Shown piece by piece: positions 39,341 through 50,718 of a DNA stretch of 64,000 nt; position 1 is the stretch's first letter, and each line of letters opens with the position of its first letter. Made by a program: the position numbers and the translations under genes. Below the pieces are notes generated by a model. It searched no databases. It worked only from the letters and a program-made list of their open reading frames with translations, and had not been told where the DNA came from. Location: assembly GCF_000312665.1 (NCBI RefSeq), contig NZ_HF536772.1:684798-748797 (forward strand). Direction: 5' to 3'. Origin of the DNA: Rhizobium mesoamericanum STM3625. GTDB taxonomy: Bacteria > Pseudomonadota > Alphaproteobacteria > Rhizobiales > Rhizobiaceae.

Positions 39341-40784
39341 TGCGTGCCTTTCCAGTGTCTTTAGCGGTCCACCATGGTCGGGAATCGACCGGTTTTCCAT
39401 CTTTTCGAAATTCAATGTAAAGCGTTGGACGGTTGGTTTCCAGCGCCAATGCAGTCGCGCTCGCCACTCTTTTTGCACCCATGGCGGCAAGCGGCTCGCC
39501 GGCGAAGACGAACTTGCCCTGACGCGTGCTGATCGTCTCCATTCCAGAAAGGACAAGGTGGTAACCGTCGCCTGCGTCGAGGATGATCATCTGGCCGTAG
39601 CTGCGGAATGCACCCGCGTAGACGACAAGGCCGTCTGCGGGAGCGGTAACCACCGTTTCCGGATTGGTGGCAAGCGTCATTCCCATCGCCTCATGGCCGG
39701 TTCCGTCGGCATCGCCGAACTGGCGGAGGACATCGCCTGCCACAGGCAATTCCAGCTTCGCCTTCAATTCTCCGAAGGGATATGCGGGCGCAATACGGTT
39801 TTTATCAGGCACACCGCTCTCCGCGAGCGCCCTGGCGTGGGCACGCTGCTCGTCGGTGAGAAGCTTGCGGTTCTCTTCGGCTTGGCGCGCTGCAGCGGCG
39901 GCGTCGCGAACGGATGCGATCTCGGTTTCCATCGATGCGACCAGCCCCTCCAGACTTGTCGCCTTGCTGGCAAGATCCTCCGAGCGCTTCTTCTCTGCAT
40001 CCAGTTCCGCGGCGCTGCTGCGGCTGAGCTTCTCGTTCTCAGCGAGAAGCAAATCCATTCGTCGCTCTTCCTCGATACTGTTCGTCATCGTTGCAGTGAA
40101 GGCTGATTTCTCCGCAGCACTTGCTGCCTGCAACGAAGACAGGTTGGCAAGATCGGCGACGAGCTTGTCGGTCTCCTTTCGGATACCGGGAACCACTGCC
40201 CCAAGCAGGATTGCGCTGCGGACCGAAGCGAGCGCATCGTCGGGTGTGACGAGAAGGGCCGGCGGCGGATTGCGGCCCATGCGCTGCAAAGCCCCCAGCA
40301 CCTCCGCCAGCAAACCACGCCGTTCATGCAGCGACCGGCGAACCGCGTCTTCTTTTACGCCCAGATCGGCCAGCTTCTTCTCGCTCACCAGGATCTGCTT
40401 CTCAAGCGACTTGCGCCGCGTCGCTGAATCAATCAGCGCCTGACGAACGCTGCTGTTGTTCTTGTCCAGATCCGCGATGCTCTTCTGAAGATCAGCAACC
40501 CTATCCGATGAAAGTTCGATCGTTTTAGACAAGGCTTCGAGTTCAGCCCGAGTCTCATCCCGCTTCCTCGCGAGATCAGCTGCCGGATCGGGGCGCTCCT
40601 CGGCGGCCGTAGCAGTTGTGGCAGCAGGCGTTTCGGCCGGCGACATCTGCGCAGCTTGCGGCGCATCCTGCGCGAAGGCGCTGGCGGCGAAGGGGCGGTT
40701 CGCAACTACCGCCACAGACACACTCAAACCTACGGCCAGGGCCGGCAGAATGACGTATTTTGGCTTGAACGCACGTGTCGGCAT
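39330..40784 (-). CDS. EnvC-like periplasmic coiled-coil protein with degenerate LytM domain
   Basis: The 484-residue protein has a signal peptide (VILPALAVGLSVSVAVVANR), a long coiled coil (residues about 60-340) and a C-terminal LytM/M23 domain (LRQFGDADGTGHEAMGM to YIEFRKDG). The LytM domain lacks the zinc-ligand pattern of active M23 enzymes: the first motif is HEAMGM without the aspartate and the usual HxH reads HLV. It is therefore probably an activator of amidases at division, as EnvC is in E. coli, not itself a hydrolase. It overlaps ctpA. Confidence 0.82.
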   Translation of the reverse strand: MPTRAFKPKYVILPALAVGLSVSVAVVANRPFAASAFAQDAPQAAQMSPAETPAATTATAAEERPDPAADLARKRDETRAELEALSKTIELSSDRVADLQKSIADLDKNNSSVRQALIDSATRRKSLEKQILVSEKKLADLGVKEDAVRRSLHERRGLLAEVLGALQRMGRNPPPALLVTPDDALASVRSAILLGAVVPGIRKETDKLVADLANLSSLQAASAAEKSAFTATMTNSIEEERRMDLLLAENEKLSRSSAAELDAEKKRSEDLASKATSLEGLVASMETEIASVRDAAAAARQAEENRKLLTDEQRAHARALAESGVPDKNRIAPAYPFGELKAKLELPVAGDVLRQFGDADGTGHEAMGMTLATNPETVVTAPADGLVVYAGAFRSYGQMIILDAGDGYHLVLSGMETISTRQGKFVFAGEPLAAMGAKRVASATALALETNRPTLYIEFRKDGKPVDSRPWWTAKDTGKARNDS

Positions 40785-40901
40785 ACGAACTTTGAAATCC
40801 TTTCAAATCGCGCGGAGATTAGGCTGATTTGGCATTGTTTGCCAGATCGATTGAGGATCCGCATTCCACGACGGACACGGCTGCATGAGCAGCAAGGCCC
40901 A

Positions 40902-41384
40902 TCACACGCGATGATAGGGATGGCCGGAAAGGATCGTCACGGCTCGATAGAGCTGCTCGGCAATCAGCGTACGAACCAACTGATGCGGCCAAGTCATCTT
41001 ACCAAGACAGAGGGTTGCATCGGCAAGGTTGTACAAAGACTGATCGAGACCATCGGCGCCGCCGATGGCAATTATCAGGTCGCGCTTGCCTTGGTCGCGA
41101 TAGTTTCCAAGGAGATTGGCAAATCCCGCGCTGTCGAGTGCCTTGCCTCGCTCGTCCAACAAAATGAGAACACTCCCCTCCGCCAGCGACTTCTGCAGCA
41201 ACGCCGCTTCGTCACGCTTGCGGGTATCGGCGTTCGATGCACGACTTTCGGCAACTTCGGCCACACGGGAGAATTCGAGGCCGACCGCAGGGCCGGCCTT
41301 GGCAAAACGATCGAAATAGCGGGCGGCAAGATCTTTCTCGGGGCCGGACTTCAGCCGCCCCACTGCAAAAAGACCTACACGCAT
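40902..41384 (-). CDS. rlmH: 23S rRNA pseudouridine(1915)-N3-methyltransferase RlmH
   Basis: The 160-residue SPOUT methyltransferase modifies pseudouridine 1915 in the 50S subunit. The knotted SAM-binding segment IIAIGGADGLDQ, the KMTWPHQLVRTLIAEQLYRA helix and the C-terminal HPYHR motif are conserved. It follows rsfS in the usual order rsfS-rlmH, so both affect the large subunit. Confidence 0.94.
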   Translation of the reverse strand: MRVGLFAVGRLKSGPEKDLAARYFDRFAKAGPAVGLEFSRVAEVAESRASNADTRKRDEAALLQKSLAEGSVLILLDERGKALDSAGFANLLGNYRDQGKRDLIIAIGGADGLDQSLYNLADATLCLGKMTWPHQLVRTLIAEQLYRAVTILSGHPYHRV

Positions 41385-41460
41385 TATCCGCTCCCGCAGT
41401 TCGCCATAGGGCGATATAGCGCCCGTCTATCAGGCGGCGGACAAAGCGTCCAGCAGCCTG

Positions 41461-41904
41461 TCAGTGCACCGTTTCCTCGTCCATATCCGGCGCAGCCCAC
41501 ATCTTTTCGATGTTGTAGAACTCGCGTATTTCTGGACGGAAGACATGGACGATGACATCGCCGGTGTCGATCAGGATCCAATCGCCGCCTTCCTGACCTT
41601 CGACACGGGCGCTTCCAAAGCCCTCGTCTTTGAGATCAGTCAGTAAGTGGTCGGAGATCGCCATGACATGCCTGTTCGAGCGCCCGGAGACGACGACCAT
41701 GAAGTCTCCCAGTGCCGATTTTCCAGCAATGTCGATGGTAACGATATCTTCAGCTTTAGAGTCCTCAAGGCTTGTGAGGACGGCGTGCAGGGCGCGGGCG
41801 GCAGCATCGGCGCCACGTTCCGAGCTCTTCGGGACAACGGCAAGCGTTTTTCCCTTGGCGTGTACTGTTGTCAGTGCTTTCCCTTTCTCGGAATGACAAA
41901 ACAT
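41461..41904 (-). CDS. rsfS: Ribosome silencing factor RsfS
   Basis: The protein binds L14 and blocks subunit joining when growth slows. The conserved core runs from ALHAVLTSLEDSKAEDIVTID to the C terminus, with MVVVSGRSNRHV and VEGQEGGDWILIDTGDVIVHVF. The start is uncertain. The ATG at 41904 gives 147 residues. A CTG at 41874, preceded by GAAAGGGAAAG, would give the shorter conserved N terminus TTVHAKGK. An ATG at 41910 is also possible. nadD normally precedes rsfS but here a molybdate block lies between them. Confidence 0.9.
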   Translation of the reverse strand: MFCHSEKGKALTTVHAKGKTLAVVPKSSERGADAAARALHAVLTSLEDSKAEDIVTIDIAGKSALGDFMVVVSGRSNRHVMAISDHLLTDLKDEGFGSARVEGQEGGDWILIDTGDVIVHVFRPEIREFYNIEKMWAAPDMDEETVH

Positions 41905-42108
41905 GCACATCACTGATTTGGTGACCAAATCATAGTTAAGATAGGCACCAAACCATTAACGTTTCAAGACGCGCGCAATCACAAAGCGTGAATGTCCGTC
42001 TTGATCACAAACCATTGTTGAATGGAGGACTGCGCATCGGGCCTGCTGTGTACAGCCCGTATCACCGCACGTAAAGTAAGTTCCGTTCCGACCGCAAAGA
42101 TCCATACG

Positions 42109-42480
42109 ATGAACAACCCCGTCGAAGACACGCTTATTCCTATACTCCGCATCAGCTTTCCTCATGAGGACCGGCTGGGCCGCGGCAAGATGGAACTGCT
42201 CGAACATATCAGGGAAACCGGATCGATTTCCGCCGCAGGCAGGGCGATGGACATGTCCTATCGTCGCGCCTGGCTACTTGTCAGTGACATGAATCGGATG
42301 TTCCGGGATCCGGTGGTCGAATCCCAGCGCGGTGGGCAGAAGGGCGGGGGCGCAGCGGTGACACCGTTCGGTGATGAACTCCTTGCCCGCTTTCGAAACA
42401 TGGAGCGGACGGTGAAGCTCATCCTTGCGGAAGATTTGGCCTGGCTCGAGGCAAACCGATCGACCCAAACCGATCGTTGA
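42109..42480 (+). CDS. Single-domain ModE-like molybdate regulator
   Basis: The 123-residue protein matches only the N-terminal winged-helix domain of ModE (GKMELLEHIRETGSISAAGRAMDMSYRRAWLL, FRDPVVESQRGGQKGGGAAVTPFG). The molybdate-binding TOBE domains of full ModE are missing. It is convergent with modC, with no space between the stops, and presumably controls the modABC genes. How it senses molybdate without TOBE domains is unclear. The start codon has only a weak ribosome binding site. Confidence 0.82.
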   Translation: MNNPVEDTLIPILRISFPHEDRLGRGKMELLEHIRETGSISAAGRAMDMSYRRAWLLVSDMNRMFRDPVVESQRGGQKGGGAAVTPFGDELLARFRNMERTVKLILAEDLAWLEANRSTQTDR

Positions 42481-43545
42481 TCACTGTTCCAGCGCGACGG
42501 TCTTTATGACGGCAAAAACCGGGGCTCCGATGCACACGCCCAGCCGCTCAGCCGAAAAACTCGTGATCCGCGAGAGAATTATGTCCCCACCGCAGTCGAC
42601 GAGTACATCGATCGTGGCGTCATCGGCCTGCGTCATGTCCTGAACGGTGCCTTCAAGCACATTCAGCGCGCTGAGCGCCTCGGGCCTTCTTATTGCCAGC
42701 ATTACGTCGCGAGAGGGGATCCGGACCCGAACCGCCTTCCCGGGCGTGAGCGCCGCACCCGGCACATGAAGCTGCGTTGATTTCAGGAAAATGGTCGCAA
42801 TGCGATGCTGCGTATCGACGCTTTCGACCTTTCCCTCGAGGAGCGCACCATCACGCCGCTCGAATGAGGCAGGCGGGTGGTTCAACACATTCACGGCTGG
42901 TCCGATCGCCTCCACCTCGCCATCCCGCATGACCACGACCTGATTGGCGAGGCGCGCGACCTCGGCGATCGAGTGGCTGACGTAGACGATCGGAATATCC
43001 ATCTCGTCGCGCAACCGCTCGAGGTAGGGCATGACTTCTGCTTTTCGTGCATCATCCAGGCCCGCTAAGGGTTCGTCCATCAACAGGAGGCGGGGAGTCG
43101 ACAGCAGGGCCCGGCCAATTGCCACACGTTGCTTCTCGCCGCCCGAGAGCTTTTCCGGTTTGCGCTCGAGCAGGCTTTCGATACCGAGCAGTGCGACAAT
43201 TCGATCCAAGCTCTCCGACGGACCAGCGACTTTGCCAAACCACCGACCATATGACAGGTTGTTCCGTACACTGAGGTGTGGAAACAACCGTGCCTCCTGG
43301 AAGACATAGCCGAATCTTCGGCGGTGCTTGGCGACAAAGATCCGCCGGTCGGTATCCGTCATAACATCACCGTCAACGATCACGTGCCCATTGTCGGGTC
43401 TCGCTAGCCCCGCGATGATGCGAATCATCGAGGTCTTGCCGGAGCCCGACCGGCCGAAAAGGGCAGTGATCCCCCGCTCAGAGGTGAAGCTGGCGTCGAG
43501 GGAAAAGGTGCCAAGCCGCTGCTTTGCTTGCACGACGAGCGTCAT
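42481..43545 (-). CDS. modC: Molybdate ABC transporter ATP-binding protein ModC
   Basis: The 354-residue ATPase has Walker [11 protein letters not shown]-loop FQEARLFPH, signature LSGGEKQR and Walker [12 protein letters not shown], followed by a C-terminal TOBE/mop-like domain ([24 protein letters not shown]) that binds molybdate and can inhibit the transporter. It powers molybdate uptake. Its start overlaps the modB stop by four bases, so the order modA-modB-modC is a coupled operon. Confidence 0.94.
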   Translation of the reverse strand: MTLVVQAKQRLGTFSLDASFTSERGITALFGRSGSGKTSMIRIIAGLARPDNGHVIVDGDVMTDTDRRIFVAKHRRRFGYVFQEARLFPHLSVRNNLSYGRWFGKVAGPSESLDRIVALLGIESLLERKPEKLSGGEKQRVAIGRALLSTPRLLLMDEPLAGLDDARKAEVMPYLERLRDEMDIPIVYVSHSIAEVARLANQVVVMRDGEVEAIGPAVNVLNHPPASFERRDGALLEGKVESVDTQHRIATIFLKSTQLHVPGAALTPGKAVRVRIPSRDVMLAIRRPEALSALNVLEGTVQDMTQADDATIDVLVDCGGDIILSRITSFSAERLGVCIGAPVFAVIKTVALEQ

Positions 43546-44243
43546 TCCGGATCAATCCTCCTGCCGGCGATGCGCGAGAGAAATTCCGAGGCAAGCAAAG
43601 CGACCATCGAAATGGCGGCAGCGACGAGCGTCAGCCGCAGGGCGCCGGCATCACCGCCCGGGACCTGCGTAAAGGAGTAGATCGCCGAAGAAATGGTCTG
43701 TGTTTCTCCGGGGATGTTGGAGACGAACGTGATGGTTGCCCCGAACTCCCCCATTGCCTTGGCGAAGGAAAGGATCATTCCGGCAATGATCCCGGGCAGT
43801 GTCAGCGGCAATGTAATCGTCATGAAAACCCAGAAGGGGCTGGCTCCCAGCGTCCCGGCTGCCTCCTCCAGTTTTCGATCGACTGCTTCAATCGAGAGTC
43901 GGATGCTACGCACCATCAAGGGAAAGGCCATCACTGCGCAGGCTAGCGCCGCACCCGTCCAGCGAAACGAAAAGACGATGCCGAAATACTGGTCGAGAAA
44001 ACTACCGATCGGTCCGCGACGTCCAAACAGGATCAGCAAGATGAAACCTGTGACGACAGGGGGAAGGATCAGCGGGAGGTGAACAACCCCATTCAGGATC
44101 GACTTACCCCAAAACCGTCCGCGCGCCAGCAGCAGGGCGACTCCTATGCCAAATGGCAAACTCGCCAGCATCGCGACCACGGACACACGCAGGCTGAGCA
44201 AGATTGCCGTCCATTCATCATTGCTCAGGCCGAGTGCGTCCAA
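43542..44243 (-). CDS. modB: Molybdate ABC transporter permease ModB
   Basis: The 233-residue inner-membrane subunit has five to six helices and the EAA loop [21 protein letters not shown] that contacts ModC. It forms the homodimeric molybdate channel. It lies 73 bases downstream of modA after a hairpin, and overlaps modC. Confidence 0.93.
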   Translation of the reverse strand: MDALGLSNDEWTAILLSLRVSVVAMLASLPFGIGVALLLARGRFWGKSILNGVVHLPLILPPVVTGFILLILFGRRGPIGSFLDQYFGIVFSFRWTGAALACAVMAFPLMVRSIRLSIEAVDRKLEEAAGTLGASPFWVFMTITLPLTLPGIIAGMILSFAKAMGEFGATITFVSNIPGETQTISSAIYSFTQVPGGDAGALRLTLVAAAISMVALLASEFLSRIAGRRIDPE

Positions 44244-44260
44244 GCCATCTCTCCAGAAAT

Positions 44261-44286
44261 AGAAGGCCCGTTCGAGTGGGCCTTCT
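44261..44286 (-). terminator. Hairpin between modA and modB
   Basis: A perfect 9-bp stem (AGAAGGCCC with GGGCCTTCT) with an 8-base loop sits between the two genes and is followed by ATTTCTGG on the minus strand. It probably attenuates transcription so that the binding protein ModA is made in excess. Confidence 0.55.
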
Positions 44287-44316
44287 CAGGCTATGTCTTC
44301 ATGCAAAAAATCGCAA

Positions 44317-45105
44317 TTATTTCAAAATGCTGAAGCCCTGCTCGACAAAGAAATGAGCGGCTTTTTCCGACTTCAGGAAGTCCAGGTAAGCCGCGGCATC
44401 CGGATTTTTGCTCTCGGAGAGAATGGCGATCGGATAAATGATTGGCGGATGCGAATCCTCCGGGAAGGTGCCGACAACGGCAACGCCCGCGTCCGCGGAG
44501 GCATCGGTCTGATAGACGATGCCGTAGGGAGCCTCTCCGCGCGATACCAGTGCCAGCGCGGCACGCACACTTTCAGCGCCGGCGACCTTGGCTTCAACCG
44601 AGGTCCACACGCCAAGCGTTTCAAGCGCAGCCTTGCCGTACTTGCCGGCCGGAACCGACTTCGCCTCACCCATGGCAAGTTTGCCGTCTCCGAGAAGCGC
44701 GGGAAAATTGAAGCCCTTCATGATCTCAACCGGCTTGCCATGATCCTTGGCTGCGACAAGCACGAGCTTGTTACCCAAGAGATTTGACCGGCTGGAGGGC
44801 TTGATCAGATTCTTCTTCGCAAGATAGTCCATCCAGTCCAAGTCGGCGGAGATAAAGATGTCTGCAGGCGCGCCGCTTTCGATCTGTTTAGCAAGAGCAG
44901 AGCTCGCGGCATACGATGCAACAGCCTCCTTGCCGTGCTCTTTCGCCCAAGCGGCATTCGCCGCGTCGAGAGCATTCTTCAGGCTGGCCGCTGCGAAAAC
45001 AGTAACCTTCTCCGCAGCCGCGGAAGGTGTTGCGGTAATACCCAGAAATGCGGCCGAGATGGCGGCGGCTGTGAATTTAACCCATTGGCGGCGACTGTGC
45101 ATCAT
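44317..45105 (-). CDS. modA: Molybdate-binding periplasmic protein ModA
   Basis: The 262-residue protein has a Tat- or Sec-like signal peptide (SRRQWVKFTAAAISAAFLG, note the twin arginine) and the ModA fold with oxyanion contacts in VFAAASLKNALD, YAASSALAKQIESGAPADIFIS and YGIVYQTDA. It captures molybdate for ModBC. The ATG at 45105 follows GGGGAG by 5 bases; a second ATG is next to it. It starts the modABC operon. Confidence 0.92.
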   Translation of the reverse strand: MMHSRRQWVKFTAAAISAAFLGITATPSAAAEKVTVFAAASLKNALDAANAAWAKEHGKEAVASYAASSALAKQIESGAPADIFISADLDWMDYLAKKNLIKPSSRSNLLGNKLVLVAAKDHGKPVEIMKGFNFPALLGDGKLAMGEAKSVPAGKYGKAALETLGVWTSVEAKVAGAESVRAALALVSRGEAPYGIVYQTDASADAGVAVVGTFPEDSHPPIIYPIAILSESKNPDAAAYLDFLKSEKAAHFFVEQGFSILK

Positions 45106-45134
45106 ATCTCCCCAAGTTCGAAATATTCCTAGAG

Positions 45135-45169
45135 ATATAACGCAGCCAGTGCCTTGGCTAGCGCTATAT
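45135..45169. promoter_or_regulatory. Possible ModE-type box upstream of modA
   Basis: ATATAACG (45135-45142) and CGCTATAT (45162-45169) form an imperfect inverted repeat 30 bases upstream of modA. These are ModE half-sites of the CGYTATAT type, but here they face outward with a 19-base spacer, not inward as in E. coli. A single-domain ModE-like protein is encoded nearby. Confidence 0.45.
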
Positions 45170-45439
45170 TTCCACAAGCATAACCCTTGGGGTCGCCTCG
45201 ACCTCAGAGTTCACGCATTCGTGAATCGCATGTCTAGATGCCATCGGTTCACAAAAACGCAGATATTGCCCTCAAATTCTAGGGGAAGATTCTCCAGGGG
45301 TCTGAAGAATCGTGAGAACTAGCCACGTTTGTGCAATAATTAGGCAAATGCGAAGAGAGCTCGGCCGGAAGTTATGCACCTAACGCATTGCTGCAATGCA
45401 ATGAACCCGGTTCAAAAATCCGGCGACTGTGATACAACA

Positions 45440-45567
45440 CACTCATCGAACGGCGATCTCCTCCTCCCAAAGCCGTTTGATATGGATCGGCAACACTCCT
45501 CCTCCCAGTTGTCGATCAAGTTTATAAAGCCCGACGGATCTCCTCCCCCGTCGGGCTTTTTATTTGT
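45440..45567 (+). ncRNA. Cuckoo-type (alpha-r14-like) anti-Shine-Dalgarno sRNA
   Basis: Three successive hairpins each expose a pyrimidine loop with CUCCUCCC. Hairpin 1: AACGGC (45449-45454) pairs with GCCGTT, loop CTCCTCCTCCC at 45458-45468. Hairpin 2: 10-bp stem 45485-45517, loop 45496-45506. Hairpin 3: perfect 12-bp stem 45526-45537 with 45548-45559, loop CTCCTCCC 45540-45547, then TTTATTTG, an intrinsic terminator. The three exposed copies match the anti-Shine-Dalgarno of the rhizobial cuckoo RNA family. The 5' end is approximate; no clear promoter was found. It ends 21 bases before the convergent nadD stop. Confidence 0.82.
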
Positions 45568-45587
45568 CAAACCCCGAAAAAATCGAA

Positions 45588-46217
45588 TTATTCGATCGCG
45601 GCGTTCGTGGCCCGGATAGCGGTCGAACTGTGGCCAGAGCGTGGACCGTGTATGAAGGTCCAGGCTGGCGCGTGGCGCTTCCAGAGTGCGCGAGAATCGT
45701 CCTCGTCAACGCGCGCGAAATCAAACGTCCTCGCCATCTTCGATGAAAGGAATGAGAGGGTGGAACCAGGGCGGTCAATCACGGCAATCGGAAATGTGTT
45801 GACGATGTCTTGCCAGTGTTGCCACTGATGGAAAGTTTTCAGGCTGTCCGCCCCCATAATCCAGATAAAATGGACATGCGGATTGCGCGCCTTGACGCGA
45901 GCCAACGTGTTTGCCGTGAAGCTCGTCGCGAAATTGCGCTCGAACGCCGTGACTTTGATCGCGGGGTGACGGATGAGTTGCTCGCTCAAAGTGATGCGCT
46001 CGGCAAGCGGCAACAGATGGCGTCGATCCTTGAGCGGATTGCCAGGAGTAACAATCCACCACAGCTGATCGAGGCCGAGCCGCTTGATCGCGATTTCGGC
46101 CACCAGCGCATGTCCGTCATGCGGCGGATTGAAGGAACCGCCGAAAAGACCGACGACCATGCTGCGCTCGGTATGCGGCATGCGAAGATAACGTCGGTCG
46201 ACTTCGTCGTTGATCAC
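45588..46217 (-). CDS. nadD: Nicotinate-nucleotide adenylyltransferase NadD
   Basis: The 209-residue enzyme adenylates nicotinate mononucleotide in NAD synthesis. The HxGH-type nucleotidyltransferase motif is GGSFNPPHDGHALVAE and the C-terminal motif is HSSTAIR (I-S-S-T-x-I-R family signature). It starts next to the proA stop and belongs to the obgE-proB-proA-nadD gene group. An in-frame ATG at 46181 is an alternative start. Confidence 0.93.
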   Translation of the reverse strand: MINDEVDRRYLRMPHTERSMVVGLFGGSFNPPHDGHALVAEIAIKRLGLDQLWWIVTPGNPLKDRRHLLPLAERITLSEQLIRHPAIKVTAFERNFATSFTANTLARVKARNPHVHFIWIMGADSLKTFHQWQHWQDIVNTFPIAVIDRPGSTLSFLSSKMARTFDFARVDEDDSRALWKRHAPAWTFIHGPRSGHSSTAIRATNAAIE

Positions 46218-46218
46218 G

Positions 46219-47494
46219 TCAGAGCCGGGTCTGTCCGGTGCCGTGCACCCGATACTTGAAGGATGTCAGCTGCTCGACGCCGACGGGGCCGCGCGCATGC
46301 ATCTTACCAGTTGCGATGCCGATCTCGGCACCCATTCCGAACTCGCCGCCATCAGCAAACTGGGTCGATGCGTTATGCAACAGGATCGCGGAATCGACCT
46401 CGGTGAAGAACCGTTCCACCACATCAGGATCGTCGGCAATCACCGCCTCGGTGTGGTTGGAGGAATAAGTCTGGATATGCTGGATCGCCCCGGAAATGCC
46501 GTCGACAACGGCAACCGAAACGATCGCATCCAGATATTCGGTCGACCAATCCTCCTCGATGGCCGCCTTCGCGCCGGGCATTGCCTGAACAACCTCAGCC
46601 GAACCGCGAATCTCGCAGCCGGCCCCTGCGAGGGCCTCCAGTAGCGTGCGAAGATTCGTCTCGGCAACGGCCCGATCTACGAGAATCGTTTCCACCGCAC
46701 CGCAGATGCCGGTGCGCCGCATCTTGGCATTGACGACGATCTCCTTGGCCATGCCAAGATCGGCCGACGCGTCCACGTAGATATGGCAAAGTCCTTCAAG
46801 GTGCGCGAAGACCGGTACCCTCGCCTCGTTCTGAACTCGCGCAACAAGACTCTTGCCGCCACGCGGAACGATAACGTCGATCGTACCATTCAGTCCGCGC
46901 AACATCGCGCCAACAGCAGCGCGATCGGTCACCGGCACGAGCTGAATTGCATTCTCCGGAAGTCCGGCAGCCTCCAGCCCCTGCACAAGGCAGGCATGGA
47001 TTGCCTGCGACGAACGCCGGGAATCCGAGCCACATCGCAAAATGACTGCATTGCCGGCTTTCAAGCAGAGCGCACCAGCATCTGCCGTCACGTTCGGACG
47101 GCTCTCGAAAATCACGCCGATGACGCCGAGCGGCGTGCGGACTCGCTCGATCTTCAGGCCATTCGGCCGGTCCCACGCCGCGATGACCTCGCCGACCGGA
47201 TCCTTTAGAGCAGCAATCGCCCGGATGCCCTCAGCCATCTCGGCGATGCGCCTGTCGGTCAGCGTCAGACGATCCACGAAGGACGCGAGCATATCCGTGC
47301 CGGCGACATCCTTCAGATCCTTGGCATTTTCGGAGAGGATATGATCCTTGTTGGCGAGGATCGCATCAGCCATAGCGTTCAATGCCCGGTTCTTCGCCTC
47401 GGTGGGCGCGAAGCGCAACGGTCGCGCGGCAGCCTTGGCCTTGCGGCCGATGTCATCCATCAGCGCGTCAATGTCAGGGCACTGCGCAACATTA

Positions 47495-47502
<8 letters not shown>
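46219..47502 (-). CDS. proA: Gamma-glutamyl phosphate reductase
   Basis: The 427-residue enzyme makes glutamate semialdehyde from gamma-glutamyl phosphate in proline synthesis. It has the ALDH-like fold, with the catalytic cysteine in [12 protein letters not shown] and conserved [13 protein letters not shown] and [10 protein letters not shown]. Its start overlaps the proB stop by eight bases, indicating that the two proline enzymes are co-translated. Confidence 0.95.
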
Positions 47503-49811
<2,309 letters not shown>

Positions 49812-49816
49812 TTATC

Positions 49817-50680
49817 GTGAAGTTTGCGAGCTATAACATACAGTACGGCTTCGGTCTTGATGGCATCTACGACCTGGACCGAATCGTTGCGAGCCTCGAG
49901 GGCGCCGACATCATCGCGCTCCAGGAGGTGACCCGGGGCTTCGTCCGCAACGATTATGCCGACATGGTCGCGGACCTCGCGGGGCTTTTTCCCAACCATT
50001 TCTGGGTTTATGGACCGGCTTGCGACCTGCATGTCGAGGAGGCCGAGGAAGGCTGGCCGACGCGCGGAACCCGCTTCCAGTTCGGAAACATGGTGCTCTC
50101 GCGCTGGCCGATCCTCTCGACCCGAACGCTGCTTCTGCCGCGCAGCCGAACGATCTCCAAGATCAATCTCCAGCGTGGCGCGACTGAGGCCGTTATCGAG
50201 ACGCCTTCCGGCGGGCTGCGTGTCTATTCGGTGCATCTCGATCATGTCTCCAACGACGAGCGCAGCCGGCAGCTTGCGCATTTGAAAGAGCGCATCAATG
50301 CCTTCGTGTCCGAAGGCAGCTCTGTTACGGGTGCCGCAGAATTCGATATCAGCGATCCGCCGTTGCCCGAGAATTACATCGTCATGGGCGACTTCAACAT
50401 GACGCCGGAATCGCCGGAGTATTGCATTTTTTCCGGCGCCAGCGACGGCTATTACGGTCGCGTTCAGCGTATCGGCACGCCAATTGACGCATTTGCGGTG
50501 TTGAAGGCCTACACGCCCGGCAGCTATAGCTGGATGGATCCCAAGGATCACAGCAAACGCATGCATCTCGACTACTGTTTCGTCAGCTGCGGCCTTGCGG
50601 ACCGCCTGAAATCCGTGAAGATCGACACAAACTCTGTCGGCTCCGATCACTTCCCTGTCTGGGTAGAGATCGACGGCTAG
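49817..50680 (+). CDS. Endonuclease/exonuclease/phosphatase family protein
   Basis: The 287-residue protein has the EEP (DNase I-like) fold with FASYNIQYGFG, the metal-binding glutamate in IALQEV, MGDFNMTPESPEY and SDHFPVWVEI. It probably hydrolyses a phosphodiester or phosphomonoester; substrate unknown. I use a GTG start at 49817 with AAAGGA upstream. It is divergent from obgE. Confidence 0.85.
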   Translation: MKFASYNIQYGFGLDGIYDLDRIVASLEGADIIALQEVTRGFVRNDYADMVADLAGLFPNHFWVYGPACDLHVEEAEEGWPTRGTRFQFGNMVLSRWPILSTRTLLLPRSRTISKINLQRGATEAVIETPSGGLRVYSVHLDHVSNDERSRQLAHLKERINAFVSEGSSVTGAAEFDISDPPLPENYIVMGDFNMTPESPEYCIFSGASDGYYGRVQRIGTPIDAFAVLKAYTPGSYSWMDPKDHSKRMHLDYCFVSCGLADRLKSVKIDTNSVGSDHFPVWVEIDG

Positions 50681-50687
50681 GGTTGAG

Positions 50688-50709
50688 GCGTCCCGACACG
50701 TCGGGACGC
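50688..50709 (+). terminator. Terminator of the EEP gene
   Basis: A perfect 9-bp stem (GCGTCCCGA with TCGGGACGC) with a CACG loop is followed by TTCCTTAATT. It lies just past the gene stop and before the convergent GNAT gene. Confidence 0.7.
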
Positions 50710-50718
50710 TTCCTTAAT

